Source: Fidelibacterota bacterium
Lineage (GTDB): Bacteria > Fidelibacterota > UBA8477 > JABMPR01
Length of the DNA: 46,472 nt
Assembly (NCBI GenBank): GCA_016844955.1
Contig: JAERTH010000116.1
Span: 1-46,472, forward strand
Direction of reading: 5' to 3'
Part shown: positions 1 through 8,263 of the stretch, in pieces
Layout: the number at the start of each line of letters is the position of its first letter
Position numbering within the stretch: the first letter of the stretch is position 1
Translations under genes and position numbers: made by a program
Notes under the pieces: generated by a model
Database searches by the model: none
What the model saw: the letters and a program-made list of their open reading frames with translations, nothing else
Told to the model about the DNA's origin: nothing

Positions 1-77
1 TTCCCTCTTAAAACCAGACCCACTGATTCCATTTTAAACTCACGGCTATATTGTTTCCGGATTCCTCTTGATTTCAT
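1..77 (-). CDS. IS3-family transposase OrfA, N-terminal fragment at the window edge
   Basis: An ATG at 77-75 on the minus strand follows a good ribosome binding site (GGAGG, about 9 nt upstream) and opens a frame that runs off the left edge. The 25 visible residues include the segment RKQYSREFKMESV, which resembles the conserved start of IS3-family OrfA, the helix-turn-helix subunit that binds the element ends. Too little is present to say whether the element is intact. The inference rests on this short motif and on the terminal-repeat-like sequence just upstream (to about 124). Confidence 0.6.
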   Translation of the reverse strand, partial: MKSRGIRKQYSREFKMESVGLVLRG

Positions 78-124
78 TCTTAATACCTCCGCTCACAACA
101 TAGGCCTTCTCGGGGTGTCCGTCA
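1..124 (-). mobile_element. Left-entering end of an IS3-like insertion sequence
   Basis: The orfA start at 77 is preceded on the minus strand by about 47 nt that begin TGACGGACACCCCGAGAAGG (124 down to 105). Short 5'-TG(A) ends a few dozen bases before orfA are usual for IS3 elements. The second end lies outside the window, so the terminal repeat cannot be confirmed and the boundary at about 124 is an estimate. Confidence 0.45.
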
Positions 125-140
125 AACTATAGCAAATCCA

Positions 141-404
141 ATAACTTCCCTTGCGACTCTGCGCTCTCTGCGAGTGCTGTGCTTGTTTTTCCTCTCACTA
201 GGCCGCTAAGTCGCAGAGATAACTTCCCTTGCGACTCTGCGCTCTCTGCGAGTGCTGTGCTTGTTTTTCCTCTCGCTAGGCCGCTAAGTCGCAGAGATAA
301 CTTCTTTTGCGACTCTGCGCTCTCTGCGAGAGCTGTGCTTGTTTTTCCTCTCACTAGGCCATTAAGACGTAAATATAACATCTTTTGCAACTCTGCGTAC
401 TCTG
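141..404. repeat. 78-bp tandem repeat, three full copies plus a 30-bp partial
   Basis: Units start at 141, 219, 297 and 375, exactly 78 bp apart. Copies 1 and 2 are nearly identical; copies 3 and 4 diverge progressively. Each unit contains CTCTGCGA and, about 40 nt later, TCGCAGAG, so every copy can fold into an 8-bp stem (166-173 with 211-218 in the first). Because 78 is a multiple of three, open frames persist on both strands, but the encoded peptides are only the repeat read through and are not called as genes. The repeat sits between the IS end and the 3' end of ftsY. Confidence 0.9.
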
Positions 405-417
405 TTTGATCGAACTA

Positions 418-1347
418 TTATTCAACCTCGCGCACTTCGAACAAGGCATCCACGTAGCTCTTGGCATCAAAATTCTGGATATCATCGATCTGTTCACCAA
501 TACCGATATACTTCACAGGAATGTCCAGATTATGATGAATAGCGATTGCTATCCCACCTTTGGCAGTACCATCAAGCTTGGTGAGAAACAAGTGATCAAC
601 CGGTGTAACCTGAGAAAATTGGCGCGCTTGAATCAGACCATTCTGGCCCGTGGTTGCATCAATGGTTAAAACAGTTTCGTGTGGGGCTCCAGGTATGACC
701 TTTTGCACAACCCTTTGAATCTTATCCAATTCAATCATGAGATTTTTTTGAGTGTGCAACCTTCCAGCAGTATCAATAATTACCACATCGATTCCCCGTT
801 GCTTGGCACTCTGTAAGGCATCATAAACAACTGAGCTGGGATCTGCAGCAACTTTTTTGGTCAGCTCTGCACCGGAACGATCCGACCAGATCGCCAGTTG
901 CTCAATAGCTGCGGCTCTGAAAGTGTCACCTGCTACAAGCAGGACTTTCTTTCCCTTTTGGATATAGTGGTTGGCCAACTTTCCAATAGATGTAGTTTTC
1001 CCAGTACCATTGACCCCCACCACGAGAATAACGTGTGGACGTTCCATTGTAACGTCTGCAGTTGAATCATCTTCCATACGCTGTTTGAGATCATTCTTTA
1101 AGAATTCCACAATTGAATTCATCTCAACGACTTGGTTCAGAGGAAAGTTTTTACGCAGATCCTCTATGATTTCCATGGATAATTCAACACCTATATCGGC
1201 TGATATCAGTGTCTCTTCTATTTGCTCCAGCATATCCTCAGTGAGGGGAACTGATCCAGTAAATAATCTACTGATACGATTGTTGAATTGGGTGCGTGAA
1301 CGACTCAGCCCCTGTTTTAGTTTACTAAATGCAGATGAAAATATCAT
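418..1347 (-). CDS. ftsY: Signal recognition particle receptor FtsY
   Basis: This 309-residue protein is the GTPase that docks SRP-ribosome complexes at the inner membrane. The NG domain is complete: P-loop GVNGTGKTT at 111-119, DTFRAAA at 141-147, DTAGR at 192-196 and TKLDG at 256-260. The acidic A domain found in E. coli FtsY is absent, as in many short FtsY proteins; a helical N domain starts near residue 35. ATG start at 1347 with weak Shine-Dalgarno. It is last in a minus-strand run tatC, polyprenyl synthase, two ABC ATPases, pgsA, ftsY, with a 41-nt gap to pgsA. The 78-bp repeats lie just downstream. Confidence 0.96.
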   Translation of the reverse strand: MIFSSAFSKLKQGLSRSRTQFNNRISRLFTGSVPLTEDMLEQIEETLISADIGVELSMEIIEDLRKNFPLNQVVEMNSIVEFLKNDLKQRMEDDSTADVTMERPHVILVVGVNGTGKTTSIGKLANHYIQKGKKVLLVAGDTFRAAAIEQLAIWSDRSGAELTKKVAADPSSVVYDALQSAKQRGIDVVIIDTAGRLHTQKNLMIELDKIQRVVQKVIPGAPHETVLTIDATTGQNGLIQARQFSQVTPVDHLFLTKLDGTAKGGIAIAIHHNLDIPVKYIGIGEQIDDIQNFDAKSYVDALFEVREVE

Positions 1348-1388
1348 GGAGTGACTCTTTAAATAGTATAGTTATTAATAATAAAGTG

Positions 1389-1991
1389 TTAAGGCTGTTT
1401 TTTGACGTCAACCTGGTAGAGATGATAATATAGTTTCATATAGAGGATTAAGGATATGGTTCCAACAATCAGAGTTGCATAGAGCAGATAATCTGCCCAT
1501 GGATAAAGTTTGAATACCATGAGGATAAAAGTGATACTGGTGAGAAAGATGGACCACTTGCCTGTGCGATTGGCCTGCATGTCACGCTTGGAGTCCTTGC
1601 TTACCAGATAACCCAGTCCAAATATGAGCAGCTCCCTGAGTATAACAAAGGCCACAAACCAGCCGGGAATTGCCTCAGATACAGGTCTGGCAAAAAACAG
1701 CACACCAAAGGTGACTATCTTATCTGCCAGCGGATCCAGGAATTTCCCAAAGCGACTTACCTCATGGTAAGATCGAGCGAACCAGCCATCCAGATAGTCA
1801 GAAAACATGGCCATAACGATCCAGAATACAGCCCACATGGGAAAATTGGCCAATTGACCATCCCAGGCATTCAAAAGATATACAATTGGGAAGAGCATCA
1901 AAGCTCTTGCGAGCGAGGTGATATTCGCAAGGGTGAAAAACTTTTTGATGGATTCTGTGTTAGCCATTATTTGTCTCGAATCTGACGCCAT
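1389..1991 (-). CDS. pgsA: CDP-diacylglycerol-glycerol-3-phosphate 3-phosphatidyltransferase
   Basis: A 200-residue membrane enzyme that makes phosphatidylglycerophosphate from CDP-diacylglycerol and glycerol-3-phosphate, the committed step to phosphatidylglycerol. The CDP-alcohol phosphotransferase motif D65xxD68GxxAR...G82xxxD86xxxD90 is intact, followed by hydrophobic segments. Two starts are possible: ATG at 1991 (overlapping the upstream ABC gene by 32 nt, AAGGA very close) or ATG at 1967 (8-nt overlap, residue 9 of the long form). PgsA and PgsA-like paralogues share the motif, so the glycerophosphate specificity is a family-level assignment. Confidence 0.9.
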   Translation of the reverse strand: MASDSRQIMANTESIKKFFTLANITSLARALMLFPIVYLLNAWDGQLANFPMWAVFWIVMAMFSDYLDGWFARSYHEVSRFGKFLDPLADKIVTFGVLFFARPVSEAIPGWFVAFVILRELLIFGLGYLVSKDSKRDMQANRTGKWSIFLTSITFILMVFKLYPWADYLLYATLIVGTISLILYMKLYYHLYQVDVKKQP

Positions 1992-2631
1992 ATTCCTTTA
2001 AGTCAAAATCTGGATCGGAAAATAGATCCTCTGTCTTGCCTGCATGCCCAATTCTGCCATTCTCAAGACAGATCAAATTTGTAGAATGCCTCACAAACTC
2101 ATAATTGTGTGAGATCAGGATGATGCTCGCATTCATAGCTTGCAAATTATCTATTTTTGATAGAAGCACCATGTTTTCTTTTACAGTAACACCAATATCC
2201 GGCTCATCCAGAATGAGTTGCGAAGGTTGTAAATAAAGCACACAAACCAGAGCCATGCGTCTACGTTCTCCCCCACTTAACAATAGAAACGGAAAGTCTA
2301 ACATGTCCTGTGGATTTGCAAAGCCCATGTCAGTTAGCAAAGTTTTTAACAGCTCTGTATCAATTTCCTGAGCAAGCAGGTTATGCAATTGATCCACGAG
2401 ATTCTCTGCAAACAAAAATCGTTCGAGGTATTGAGGCAGAAAATACCATCGCCCCCTCCCGTTCTGCTCCTCAGTTGATGCCAACGTTTCACCGAAAGTA
2501 CTTTTACCGCTACCATTCTTACCCACAACACAGGTAAAACCCTCATCACTGAGTCTAAGTTCCCTGGTATTCAGCCCAAAGGCGTCTGCTCCTGGGTAGG
2601 TTTTTATCAATTCTGGTATATGGAGTGTCAA
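1960..2631 (-). CDS. ABC transporter ATPase, energy-coupling (EcfA/CbiO)-like, second of a pair
   Basis: The 223-residue ATPase has Walker A GKNGSGKST (37-45), a Q-loop near Q67, signature LSGGE (118-122) and Walker B LILDEP (139-144). It starts with TTG at 2631 inside the TTGA overlap with the stop of the preceding ATPase, so the two are translationally coupled. Paired ATPases of this size are typical of energy-coupling-factor transporters for vitamins or metals. No EcfT membrane protein or substrate-binding S component is next to them, so the substrate is unknown. Confidence 0.8.
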   Translation of the reverse strand: MTLHIPELIKTYPGADAFGLNTRELRLSDEGFTCVVGKNGSGKSTFGETLASTEEQNGRGRWYFLPQYLERFLFAENLVDQLHNLLAQEIDTELLKTLLTDMGFANPQDMLDFPFLLLSGGERRRMALVCVLYLQPSQLILDEPDIGVTVKENMVLLSKIDNLQAMNASIILISHNYEFVRHSTNLICLENGRIGHAGKTEDLFSDPDFDLKEYGVRFETNNG

Positions 2632-3281
2632 ACTGATTCCACCCCTGGTTCAGGCTTATTCAGATCAATCAGGTGTGTGCCCCATGCAATTTCATTTTCG
2701 TATTGTGTCACATGTAAAATGGTATGGCCAGCTTCATGCGACTCAGCCAGATAAGCCTTTAAGATGTTTGCATGATTTTGATCAAGGTATGAGCTGGGTT
2801 CATCCAACAATAAAATAGAGCCTTGACTGGTCATGTATTGAGCCAGTGCCAATGCCTGGCGTTCACCACCGGACAGACTTTCAATCGACCGATGCAGGAA
2901 GCGGCTAAGATCAAGTTTATCAAGAGCCTTATCTATTGTGGATTGATGATGCCCCCGCTTATAGTTGAGCTCCTCAAAGACAGTTTCAGCAAAGAATAAA
3001 TCTTCCAGACGTTGGGCCAGATAAGCAATCTGTCCCTGTCTCACCGATTGTGGATAACCAGCCCTGACTTTGTGTCCATTTACTGAAACTATACCAGATC
3101 CAGGACTTACCAGCCCCAGAATCAGTTTGATAAGGCTACTTTTACCCGATCCATTTCCACCGATAACGGTGACAAACTGACCTGGGTCAATACGAAGGTT
3201 TAGATTATTAAATATTTGTTTTGAATGCTGCTTCCAACTGTAGTTGAGGTTCAGGTTTTGAACCTGAATACTGGACCCCAT
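2628..3281 (-). CDS. ABC transporter ATPase, energy-coupling (EcfA/CbiO)-like, first of a pair
   Basis: A 217-residue ATPase with Walker A GGNGSGKSS (41-49), Q90, signature LSGGE (136-140) and Walker B ending D160-E161, followed by SSYLD as D-loop. It begins with ATG at 3281, 4 nt after the stop of the polyprenyl synthase, and shares four bases (TTGA) with the next ATPase. The pair would form a heterodimeric motor for an ECF-type importer encoded elsewhere. An alternative is a different two-ATPase system; nothing in the neighbourhood decides this. Confidence 0.8.
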   Translation of the reverse strand: MGSSIQVQNLNLNYSWKQHSKQIFNNLNLRIDPGQFVTVIGGNGSGKSSLIKLILGLVSPGSGIVSVNGHKVRAGYPQSVRQGQIAYLAQRLEDLFFAETVFEELNYKRGHHQSTIDKALDKLDLSRFLHRSIESLSGGERQALALAQYMTSQGSILLLDEPSSYLDQNHANILKAYLAESHEAGHTILHVTQYENEIAWGTHLIDLNKPEPGVESV

Positions 3282-3285
3282 GGAT

Positions 3286-4263
3286 CTATTTCTCGCGTTG
3301 GATATTGAAATCGATAAACTGCATCATGGAGTGTTTAATGGGACTATCTGGGAAGTCAGCCAGACTAGATTTTGCCTGATCAGAGTAGTCCTGCAAGCGT
3401 TTCTTGGTATACTCCAGGCCGCCAAATCGATTTACAAATTCCAGAACATTTTTCTGAATCTCTTTATCACTACCCCTTTTGATCATGCGCTTGAATTCGC
3501 GTTCTTCCTGCCTGCTACTTTGCTGGAGAGCATGAATGATTGGCAGGGTGACCATATTGTGTTTGACATCAAGACCAATTGGCTTGCCTACGGAAGCGGC
3601 GCGACCTTCAAAATCAAAGAGGTCGTCTTTGATCTGAAAGGCGATACCAAAATTGCGACCGTATTCAAAAAGGGCATCCCACACCTTTTGATCATCAGAA
3701 GTTGTCATAGCCCCAAGCTTACAGCCTGTAGCCAATAAGGAAGCCGTCTTATCCTCAATCATATCGTAGTAGGCTGCTTCGGTCATGGTATCTGAGCGAG
3801 CACGATCAATCTGATCAATTTCACCCGTAACCAGCTTGTTGGCAGTGCTGGCCAACAATTCCAGCATTTCAGGATGTTTCAGACTGACCATTTTCACAAG
3901 GGCTTTTGAAAAGAGGTAATCCCCGATCAATACGCTAATTTTGTTGCGCCAGATGGAGTTAATGCTGGGTAATCCGCGACGGGTTTCAGCTTCATCAACC
4001 ACATCATCATGAACCAGTGTGGCCGTATGAAGGACTTCAACCAGTGTGGCAGCAGAATAGGTCTGCTCGGTGCATTCACCGCTCAATTTGGCGGAGAGTA
4101 GCAACAACATGGGACGCATCTTTTTGCCCTTTTGGGCAATCACATATTTCATAACCTGATTGATCAGGAAGACATGTGATTTGAGGGAGTTTTCAAAATA
4201 GTGTTGAAAACTATTAAGCTCAGCCTGTATGGGTCTTAACAGGTCATCCAAGGAAATCTTCAA
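3286..4263 (-). CDS. Long-chain polyprenyl diphosphate synthase (heptaprenyl/octaprenyl type)
   Basis: Trans-isoprenyl diphosphate synthase that extends farnesyl diphosphate with IPP for quinone side chains. It carries the first Asp-rich motif HDDVVDEAE and the second KDDLFDFEG, and the GKKMRP substrate-binding segment. I place the start at TTG 4263 (325 aa), which gives an N-terminus KISLDDLLRPIQ like other FCB homologues and has AGGA about 8 nt upstream; it overlaps tatC by 20 nt. The longer frame to 4320 also opens with TTG and runs deep inside tatC, so it is less likely. Chain length cannot be read from the sequence by eye. Confidence 0.9.
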   Translation of the reverse strand: MKISLDDLLRPIQAELNSFQHYFENSLKSHVFLINQVMKYVIAQKGKKMRPMLLLLSAKLSGECTEQTYSAATLVEVLHTATLVHDDVVDEAETRRGLPSINSIWRNKISVLIGDYLFSKALVKMVSLKHPEMLELLASTANKLVTGEIDQIDRARSDTMTEAAYYDMIEDKTASLLATGCKLGAMTTSDDQKVWDALFEYGRNFGIAFQIKDDLFDFEGRAASVGKPIGLDVKHNMVTLPIIHALQQSSRQEEREFKRMIKRGSDKEIQKNVLEFVNRFGGLEYTKKRLQDYSDQAKSSLADFPDSPIKHSMMQFIDFNIQREK

Positions 4264-5050
4264 GTAGCTCGTCCTCTTTATTGATACCTTCAGAATTTTC
4301 GATCTCTTCTGATGCGTCAAGTTTTTTTTGTTTGACCAGTTTTGCGACGAAAATACTCACTTCATAAAGCAGTATCATGGGCATAGCTACTCCAATCATG
4401 GTAAAAGGATCAGCCGGTGTAAATATGGCTGAGACCATCAGGATGATCAGATATGCAAATTTTCTAATTTTTCTTAATATGGAAGGCGTTACAATCCCGA
4501 TTTTCGCCATGATAAAAACGACCACCGGCAATTCAAAGGCCATTCCCGTGAAAAGTAAAAGTATGGTGATATAATTCAGATAGTCTGTGATGGTAACATA
4601 GTTCACCAGACCTTCCAGGCCATGATTAAGGATTGCAAAGAATTTCAAGGACCAGGGTATCATGATGAAATAGGAGAACAACGACCCAACGACAAAGCTG
4701 AAAATGGTGGTAATGATCAGCATGGGGGCAAAAGCCCGTTCGTCATCCAGTAACCCGGGTGCGATAAATTTCCAGACCTGATGAATGATGACAGGTAGCG
4801 AGAAAACGATACCCAGCACAATAGCAACTCTCATCTTAGCCAGAAAAACACCTAAAATGGTGGTATTCAACAATTCAAGACGAGGCTCTGTTTGTTCAAT
4901 GGGCAGACTAAGAATCTGGATTAACTGATTGGAAAATATGAAACCTACCACAGCAAATAAAATGATACTGCCAAGGGCTTTTATGATTCTCCACCTTAAT
5001 TCTTCAAGGTGTTCCAGTAAGGGCATTTCAGTATTGTTGGTTGCTGACAT
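4244..5050 (-). CDS. tatC: Sec-independent (twin-arginine) translocase subunit TatC
   Basis: The 268-residue integral membrane protein is the receptor of the Tat pathway that exports folded proteins. The conserved N-terminal MPLLEHLEELRWRIIKAL precedes the first membrane helix, and six hydrophobic segments follow. The C-terminus is a charged tail (ENSEGINKEDELLEDFLG), longer than usual. ATG at 5050. It heads the minus-strand group ending in ftsY. No tatA or tatB is visible nearby. Confidence 0.95.
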   Translation of the reverse strand: MSATNNTEMPLLEHLEELRWRIIKALGSIILFAVVGFIFSNQLIQILSLPIEQTEPRLELLNTTILGVFLAKMRVAIVLGIVFSLPVIIHQVWKFIAPGLLDDERAFAPMLIITTIFSFVVGSLFSYFIMIPWSLKFFAILNHGLEGLVNYVTITDYLNYITILLLFTGMAFELPVVVFIMAKIGIVTPSILRKIRKFAYLIILMVSAIFTPADPFTMIGVAMPMILLYEVSIFVAKLVKQKKLDASEEIENSEGINKEDELLEDFLG

Positions 5051-5223
5051 AATCGTTTAAGATAAAAGGATTAGAGGCTATAGAAACCGGAATTGAGTCC
5101 ATGCCAAACAAATCTATAACGATCACTCGTCCCTTCCATATTTGCACAGCAGGACAATCTATATTAATGGATTTCCCGACATTCTTCTTAATCATGTGAC
5201 ATGCTGAAGTAAGTAATTTCGTT

Positions 5224-5252
5224 TTGACAAAGGTATTGGAAACTATTAATTT
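5224..5252 (+). promoter_or_regulatory. Possible sigma70 promoter of the pilin-like gene
   Basis: A perfect TTGACA lies at 5224-5229. The best -10 candidate at 17-bp spacing is TAATTT (5247-5252), only a 3/6 match, and TATTAA at 5244 is a better match but only 14 bp away. The 229-bp gap between tatC and the pilin-like gene shows nothing else I can name. Confidence 0.3.
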
Positions 5253-5285
5253 GCATCATACAGGTATCTAGTAAATGTATTGACC

Positions 5286-5726
5286 ATGAAAAGCTATACA
5301 CATACCAATCACCAGTCCCAAAAGTTGTGCACTTCTGGATTTTCCTTACTGGAATTGATGATAGTGATTGTTGTCATCGGCGTCCTGGCTGCGGTGGCGG
5401 TTCCTATCTATAGCAATAGCGTTGAGCTTGCTGTCAGAGCTGAGGGTGAAGCCACTCTGGGTTCCATACGTACTCAGGTGATGGCTTATTACGGGGAGTA
5501 TGGTGAGGTCCCAAATGAAGCTCTTGGTAGAGTCATTGACCAGGACTGGCATGACATTCAACCGATGGAATTAGACGGTCACAACTTTAATCGGAACTCG
5601 TATTACTACCAGGGTGGCGGTAGTACCTACCTCATAGGTGTTCATCGAGGTGAAGTTATGGAGTTACATCGATCACTGAACCAGGATGGAGATTATGAGG
5701 ATTGGGATGTCAATGTAGACGAATAA
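5286..5726 (+). CDS. Type IV pilin / pseudopilin-like protein
   Basis: A 146-residue protein with a class III prepilin leader: short basic leader, cleavage site G^FSLLE with Glu at mature position 5, then a hydrophobic helix running to VAVPIY. After processing by a prepilin peptidase it would assemble into a type IV pilus or type II secretion pseudopilus. I prefer ATG 5286 over TTG 5280. The C-terminal part is acidic (ending YEDWDVNVDE) and not a family I recognise. No other pilus genes are nearby, so it is either a solitary minor pilin or serves a distant assembly machine. It converges on meaB. Confidence 0.8.
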   Translation: MKSYTHTNHQSQKLCTSGFSLLELMIVIVVIGVLAAVAVPIYSNSVELAVRAEGEATLGSIRTQVMAYYGEYGEVPNEALGRVIDQDWHDIQPMELDGHNFNRNSYYYQGGGSTYLIGVHRGEVMELHRSLNQDGDYEDWDVNVDE

Positions 5727-5828
5727 CGCCATATTCTTTTAGTCCAGCCTCACCACCACCTCCACCATCAACTTTTCCCAACTAGACACACCGACAGGAA
5801 ATTCAAAACATATCAATTGCTAACGTAG

Positions 5829-6761
5829 TTATGATTTTAAAAGGATTTGAACAATACGTCCAGGTGAAAGATTTTTTGAATCATGGAAAGCCAGGGTTGA
5901 TTCTAACTTTTCCAATTTTTCTGCCGTCCAAAATTTCCGCATCACTTGCTCTTCTATCTGGGCTCGAATCTTGACAGACATGCGATCCTTGAAATTCTTT
6001 CTGATAATACCCTGGGTTTCCAGAAAGTGTTGGTGCGCCTGCAATGCATCCATAAGCTCGGAAATACCTTCGGCTTGGAGGGCACTTGTTTTTGCCACTC
6101 TAGGGGCCCAAATCCCGTGTTCAGGGTGCCGCATTTCCAGCATGGATTGAATTTGTGCAAGTGCCTGGTTTGACCCCTGGCGATCCGCCTTATTGATAAT
6201 AAATAGATCGGCAATCTCCATGAGCCCAGCTTTCATGGCTTGGATATCGTCACCTGACTCAGGTACGAGAACAACCAGCGTGGAATCTGCCGCCTGGGCA
6301 ACATCCAGTTCTACCTGTCCCACGCCTACGGTCTCATAAATTATAACATCATAACCCGCTGCATCAAAAATATCGGCAGCGTCCTGGGCCCGCATAGCAA
6401 GACCGCCATGACTTCCCCGTGTTGCCATGGATCTGATGAATACATCCTTATCAGCATAATGTCGGCCCATGCGTACCCGATCACCAAGAATAGCGCCACC
6501 GGTAAACGGGCTGGTCGGGTCTACTGAAATTACTGCCACCCGCTTATCGAGCTTGCGCCAAAATTCAATGATTCGATCAACCAGGGAGCTTTTACCAGCC
6601 CCCGGGGGGCCTGTTACACCAATTCGATAGGCCTGACCAAGATGCTGGAAGAGGGCATCGGTCAGTTCCATATCCAGATTATCCGCATTTTCTACAAAAG
6701 AAAGCGCCCGGGATATTGCCAGGCGCTTGGAATTCAGTATTCCATCAAGATCGAATTTCAT
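5829..6761 (-). CDS. meaB: Methylmalonyl-CoA mutase-associated GTPase MeaB (ArgK family)
   Basis: The 310-residue G3E-type GTPase protects and reloads the B12-dependent methylmalonyl-CoA mutase. It shows the P-loop GPPGAGKSS at 51-59, VDPTSPFTGGAILGDRVRM, SMATRGSHGG and NKAD, all typical of MeaB. ATG at 6761, 12 nt after the stop of the Crp-like gene, so the two are probably cotranscribed. The mutase subunits are not in the window. An older name, ArgK/LAO transport kinase, refers to the same family. Confidence 0.92.
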   Translation of the reverse strand: MKFDLDGILNSKRLAISRALSFVENADNLDMELTDALFQHLGQAYRIGVTGPPGAGKSSLVDRIIEFWRKLDKRVAVISVDPTSPFTGGAILGDRVRMGRHYADKDVFIRSMATRGSHGGLAMRAQDAADIFDAAGYDVIIYETVGVGQVELDVAQAADSTLVVLVPESGDDIQAMKAGLMEIADLFIINKADRQGSNQALAQIQSMLEMRHPEHGIWAPRVAKTSALQAEGISELMDALQAHQHFLETQGIIRKNFKDRMSVKIRAQIEEQVMRKFWTAEKLEKLESTLAFHDSKNLSPGRIVQILLKS

Positions 6762-6773
6762 ATCAGGCGAAAA

Positions 6774-7478
6774 TCAGAATTTGAGCTGATATATTTCCTT
6801 AAATTTACTATACTTCCGAATCACAACCTTTTGACCATCCCGGGACAACCAGTTTTTTTCTTCCAATTTTTTCATCATGCGGGAAACAGTCTCACGCGTT
6901 GTACCTGCCATATTGGCAATATCCTGCTGCATGGGCATATTGGCCAGGGTCACATCACCCATCTTATAGGTGCCATTCTCTTCGGCCAGCCCAATCAGGA
7001 TGGAAGCGATCTTCCCCTCTGCATCGCTAAGGGTCAAATATTCAAGATGCATATCCGTTTTTCTTAGACGCAGTGCTAGCTCCATGAGCAGAGCTGTAGC
7101 AACCTTGGGATGATGTTCAAGCAAATCGAGAAATTCCCGTCGGTTGATGGTCTGGATTTTACATTCGGTGAGGGTGATCACATTAGCAGAACGGGTTTCA
7201 CCATCAAGGATGGCTAGTTCACCAAAGAAATCACCTTCGCGTAAAAAGGCCAGCACAGCCTCACGACCATCTTCAGCCAGACGCGTTACTTTAACTGATC
7301 CAGATTCAATAATAAAAAAGTTATCTCCGGCTTGCTCCTGATGAAGGATGTGTTGATCCTTTTCATAGGATTTTTCCTGACAAACTTCTGCCAGATGGGA
7401 GAGCACCTTCTCACTTAAATCTGAGAATAGCGGAACCAACCTCAACGTATCTTGGATTTCTTCAAACCGTTCGCTCAT
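6774..7478 (-). CDS. Crp/Fnr-family transcriptional regulator
   Basis: It has an N-terminal cyclic-nucleotide-binding fold with the phosphate-binding cassette GELAILDGETRSA and a C-terminal helix-turn-helix (about 184-208, TTRETVSRMMKKLEE). The cassette keeps the Arg-Ser-Ala seen in cAMP-binding Crp, and there is no N-terminal cysteine cluster of FNR type, so a nucleotide ligand is more likely than an iron-sulfur cluster. I choose the second of two adjacent ATGs (7478, 234 aa) because it lies at better distance from GAGGAG. It is divergent from rpsT and upstream of meaB. Its targets are unknown. Confidence 0.88.
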   Translation of the reverse strand: MSERFEEIQDTLRLVPLFSDLSEKVLSHLAEVCQEKSYEKDQHILHQEQAGDNFFIIESGSVKVTRLAEDGREAVLAFLREGDFFGELAILDGETRSANVITLTECKIQTINRREFLDLLEHHPKVATALLMELALRLRKTDMHLEYLTLSDAEGKIASILIGLAEENGTYKMGDVTLANMPMQQDIANMAGTTRETVSRMMKKLEEKNWLSRDGQKVVIRKYSKFKEIYQLKF

Positions 7479-7520
7479 CATTCTCTCCTCGATCCATAAG
7501 ACTTAATTTAATTCTAACCA

Positions 7521-7534
7521 TTCAATAAGTTGAA
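7521..7534. promoter_or_regulatory. Possible operator upstream of the Crp-like gene
   Basis: TTCAATAAGTTGAA is an inverted repeat (TTCAA-N4-TTGAA) about 43 nt upstream of the Crp-family start. Crp/Fnr proteins bind sites of this general shape and often regulate themselves. The half-site differs from the E. coli consensus, so this is only a candidate. Confidence 0.3.
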
Positions 7535-7691
7535 TTATTCACCCTAAATAAACTTCGCAATGCGATAATGCTTAAAGTATACCGAAATGCATCAAAGCAA
7601 AAACAGAAATTTTCTTTTGTTTAAAAAATTGCTAGCCGTCGATGCCTGGTATCCCTACGCAAATGATTGATTTTTAATTCCACTTAAAGCG

Positions 7692-7720
7692 TTGACAGAG
7701 GCCTGGTGCGCATCTATATT
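7692..7720 (+). promoter_or_regulatory. Sigma70-type promoter of rpsT
   Basis: TTGACA at 7692-7697 and TATATT at 7715-7720 are separated by exactly 17 bp. The start codon of rpsT is 30 nt downstream of the -10 box and is preceded by AGGAG at about 7734. This is the clearest promoter in the window. Confidence 0.85.
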
Positions 7721-7750
7721 CGCGGGCATTTTTGAGGAGAAAGAAAAAAT

Positions 7751-8005
7751 ATGCCTGTAAAAAAGACCATCGCTAAACGCATTAGACAAGCTGAAAAAGC
7801 TCGTATACGAAATAAGCATTATAACTCACTGATGAAAACAGCCATCAAAAAAGCCATGGCCACTGAAGATGCAGAAAATGCTACTGCACTTGGACGTTCC
7901 GCCATTGTAATAATTGATAAGGTTGCTGCCTATGGAATTATCCACAAGAACAAAGCAGCTAATCAAAAGTCACGTGTTGCCAAACACATGGCGACCTTTT
8001 CATAG
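7751..8005 (+). CDS. rpsT: 30S ribosomal protein S20
   Basis: An 84-residue, very basic protein of the small ribosomal subunit that binds 16S rRNA. The sequence shows the family pattern: IAKRIRQAEKARIRNKHYNS, then LMKTAIKKA, and the C-terminal AANQKSRVAKHMA. Length matches the family. Ribosome binding site AGGAG precedes ATG 7751, with a consensus promoter upstream and a strong terminator downstream, so it is a monocistronic unit. Confidence 0.97.
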   Translation: MPVKKTIAKRIRQAEKARIRNKHYNSLMKTAIKKAMATEDAENATALGRSAIVIIDKVAAYGIIHKNKAANQKSRVAKHMATFS

Positions 8006-8049
8006 GGTACTTTTCATTTTATAGTCCCTGGGACTATATTTTTCATTGA

Positions 8050-8085
8050 GACCGGTGATTCACCGGTCTTTTTTTTCTTTTTTTT
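8050..8085 (+). terminator. Rho-independent terminator of rpsT
   Basis: GACCGGTG (8050-8057) pairs perfectly with CACCGGTC (8061-8068) around a three-base loop, followed at once by a long T-rich run (8069-8085). It lies 45 nt after the rpsT stop. Confidence 0.92.
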
Positions 8086-8099
8086 GTCTGCCCCCCGCC

Positions 8100-8124
8100 G
8101 GACATTGAGTTTACCGAAATGTCC
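8100..8124. repeat. Short palindromic interspersed repeat, copy 1
   Basis: GGACATT (8100-8106) and AATGTCC (8118-8124) form a 7-bp stem around an 11-nt loop. The same 25-nt design, GGACATTGAG..CCGAAATGTCC or its reverse complement, recurs at 27536, 27687 and 27783, and as a longer form at 8264. Confidence 0.8.
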
Positions 8125-8263
8125 AATTGTGTTAAGCGAGCTGTGTCATAAAAGATACTACCAAGACTCGAAGACGCCAACTGCCACAAAATTGATTTAG
8201 CGATTCATAGATTTTTTTGTCTCTGTGGTAAAAAGGCTTCGAGCCTCAGCCACCGAGGTATCT

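Noticed and set aside
141..404. CRISPR array.
   Set aside because: The units abut directly with no unique spacers and no cas genes are present.
127..409. Open frames on both strands across the 78-bp repeats.
   Set aside because: They exist only because the repeat length is a multiple of three. The peptides are repeated units with no homology or good start.
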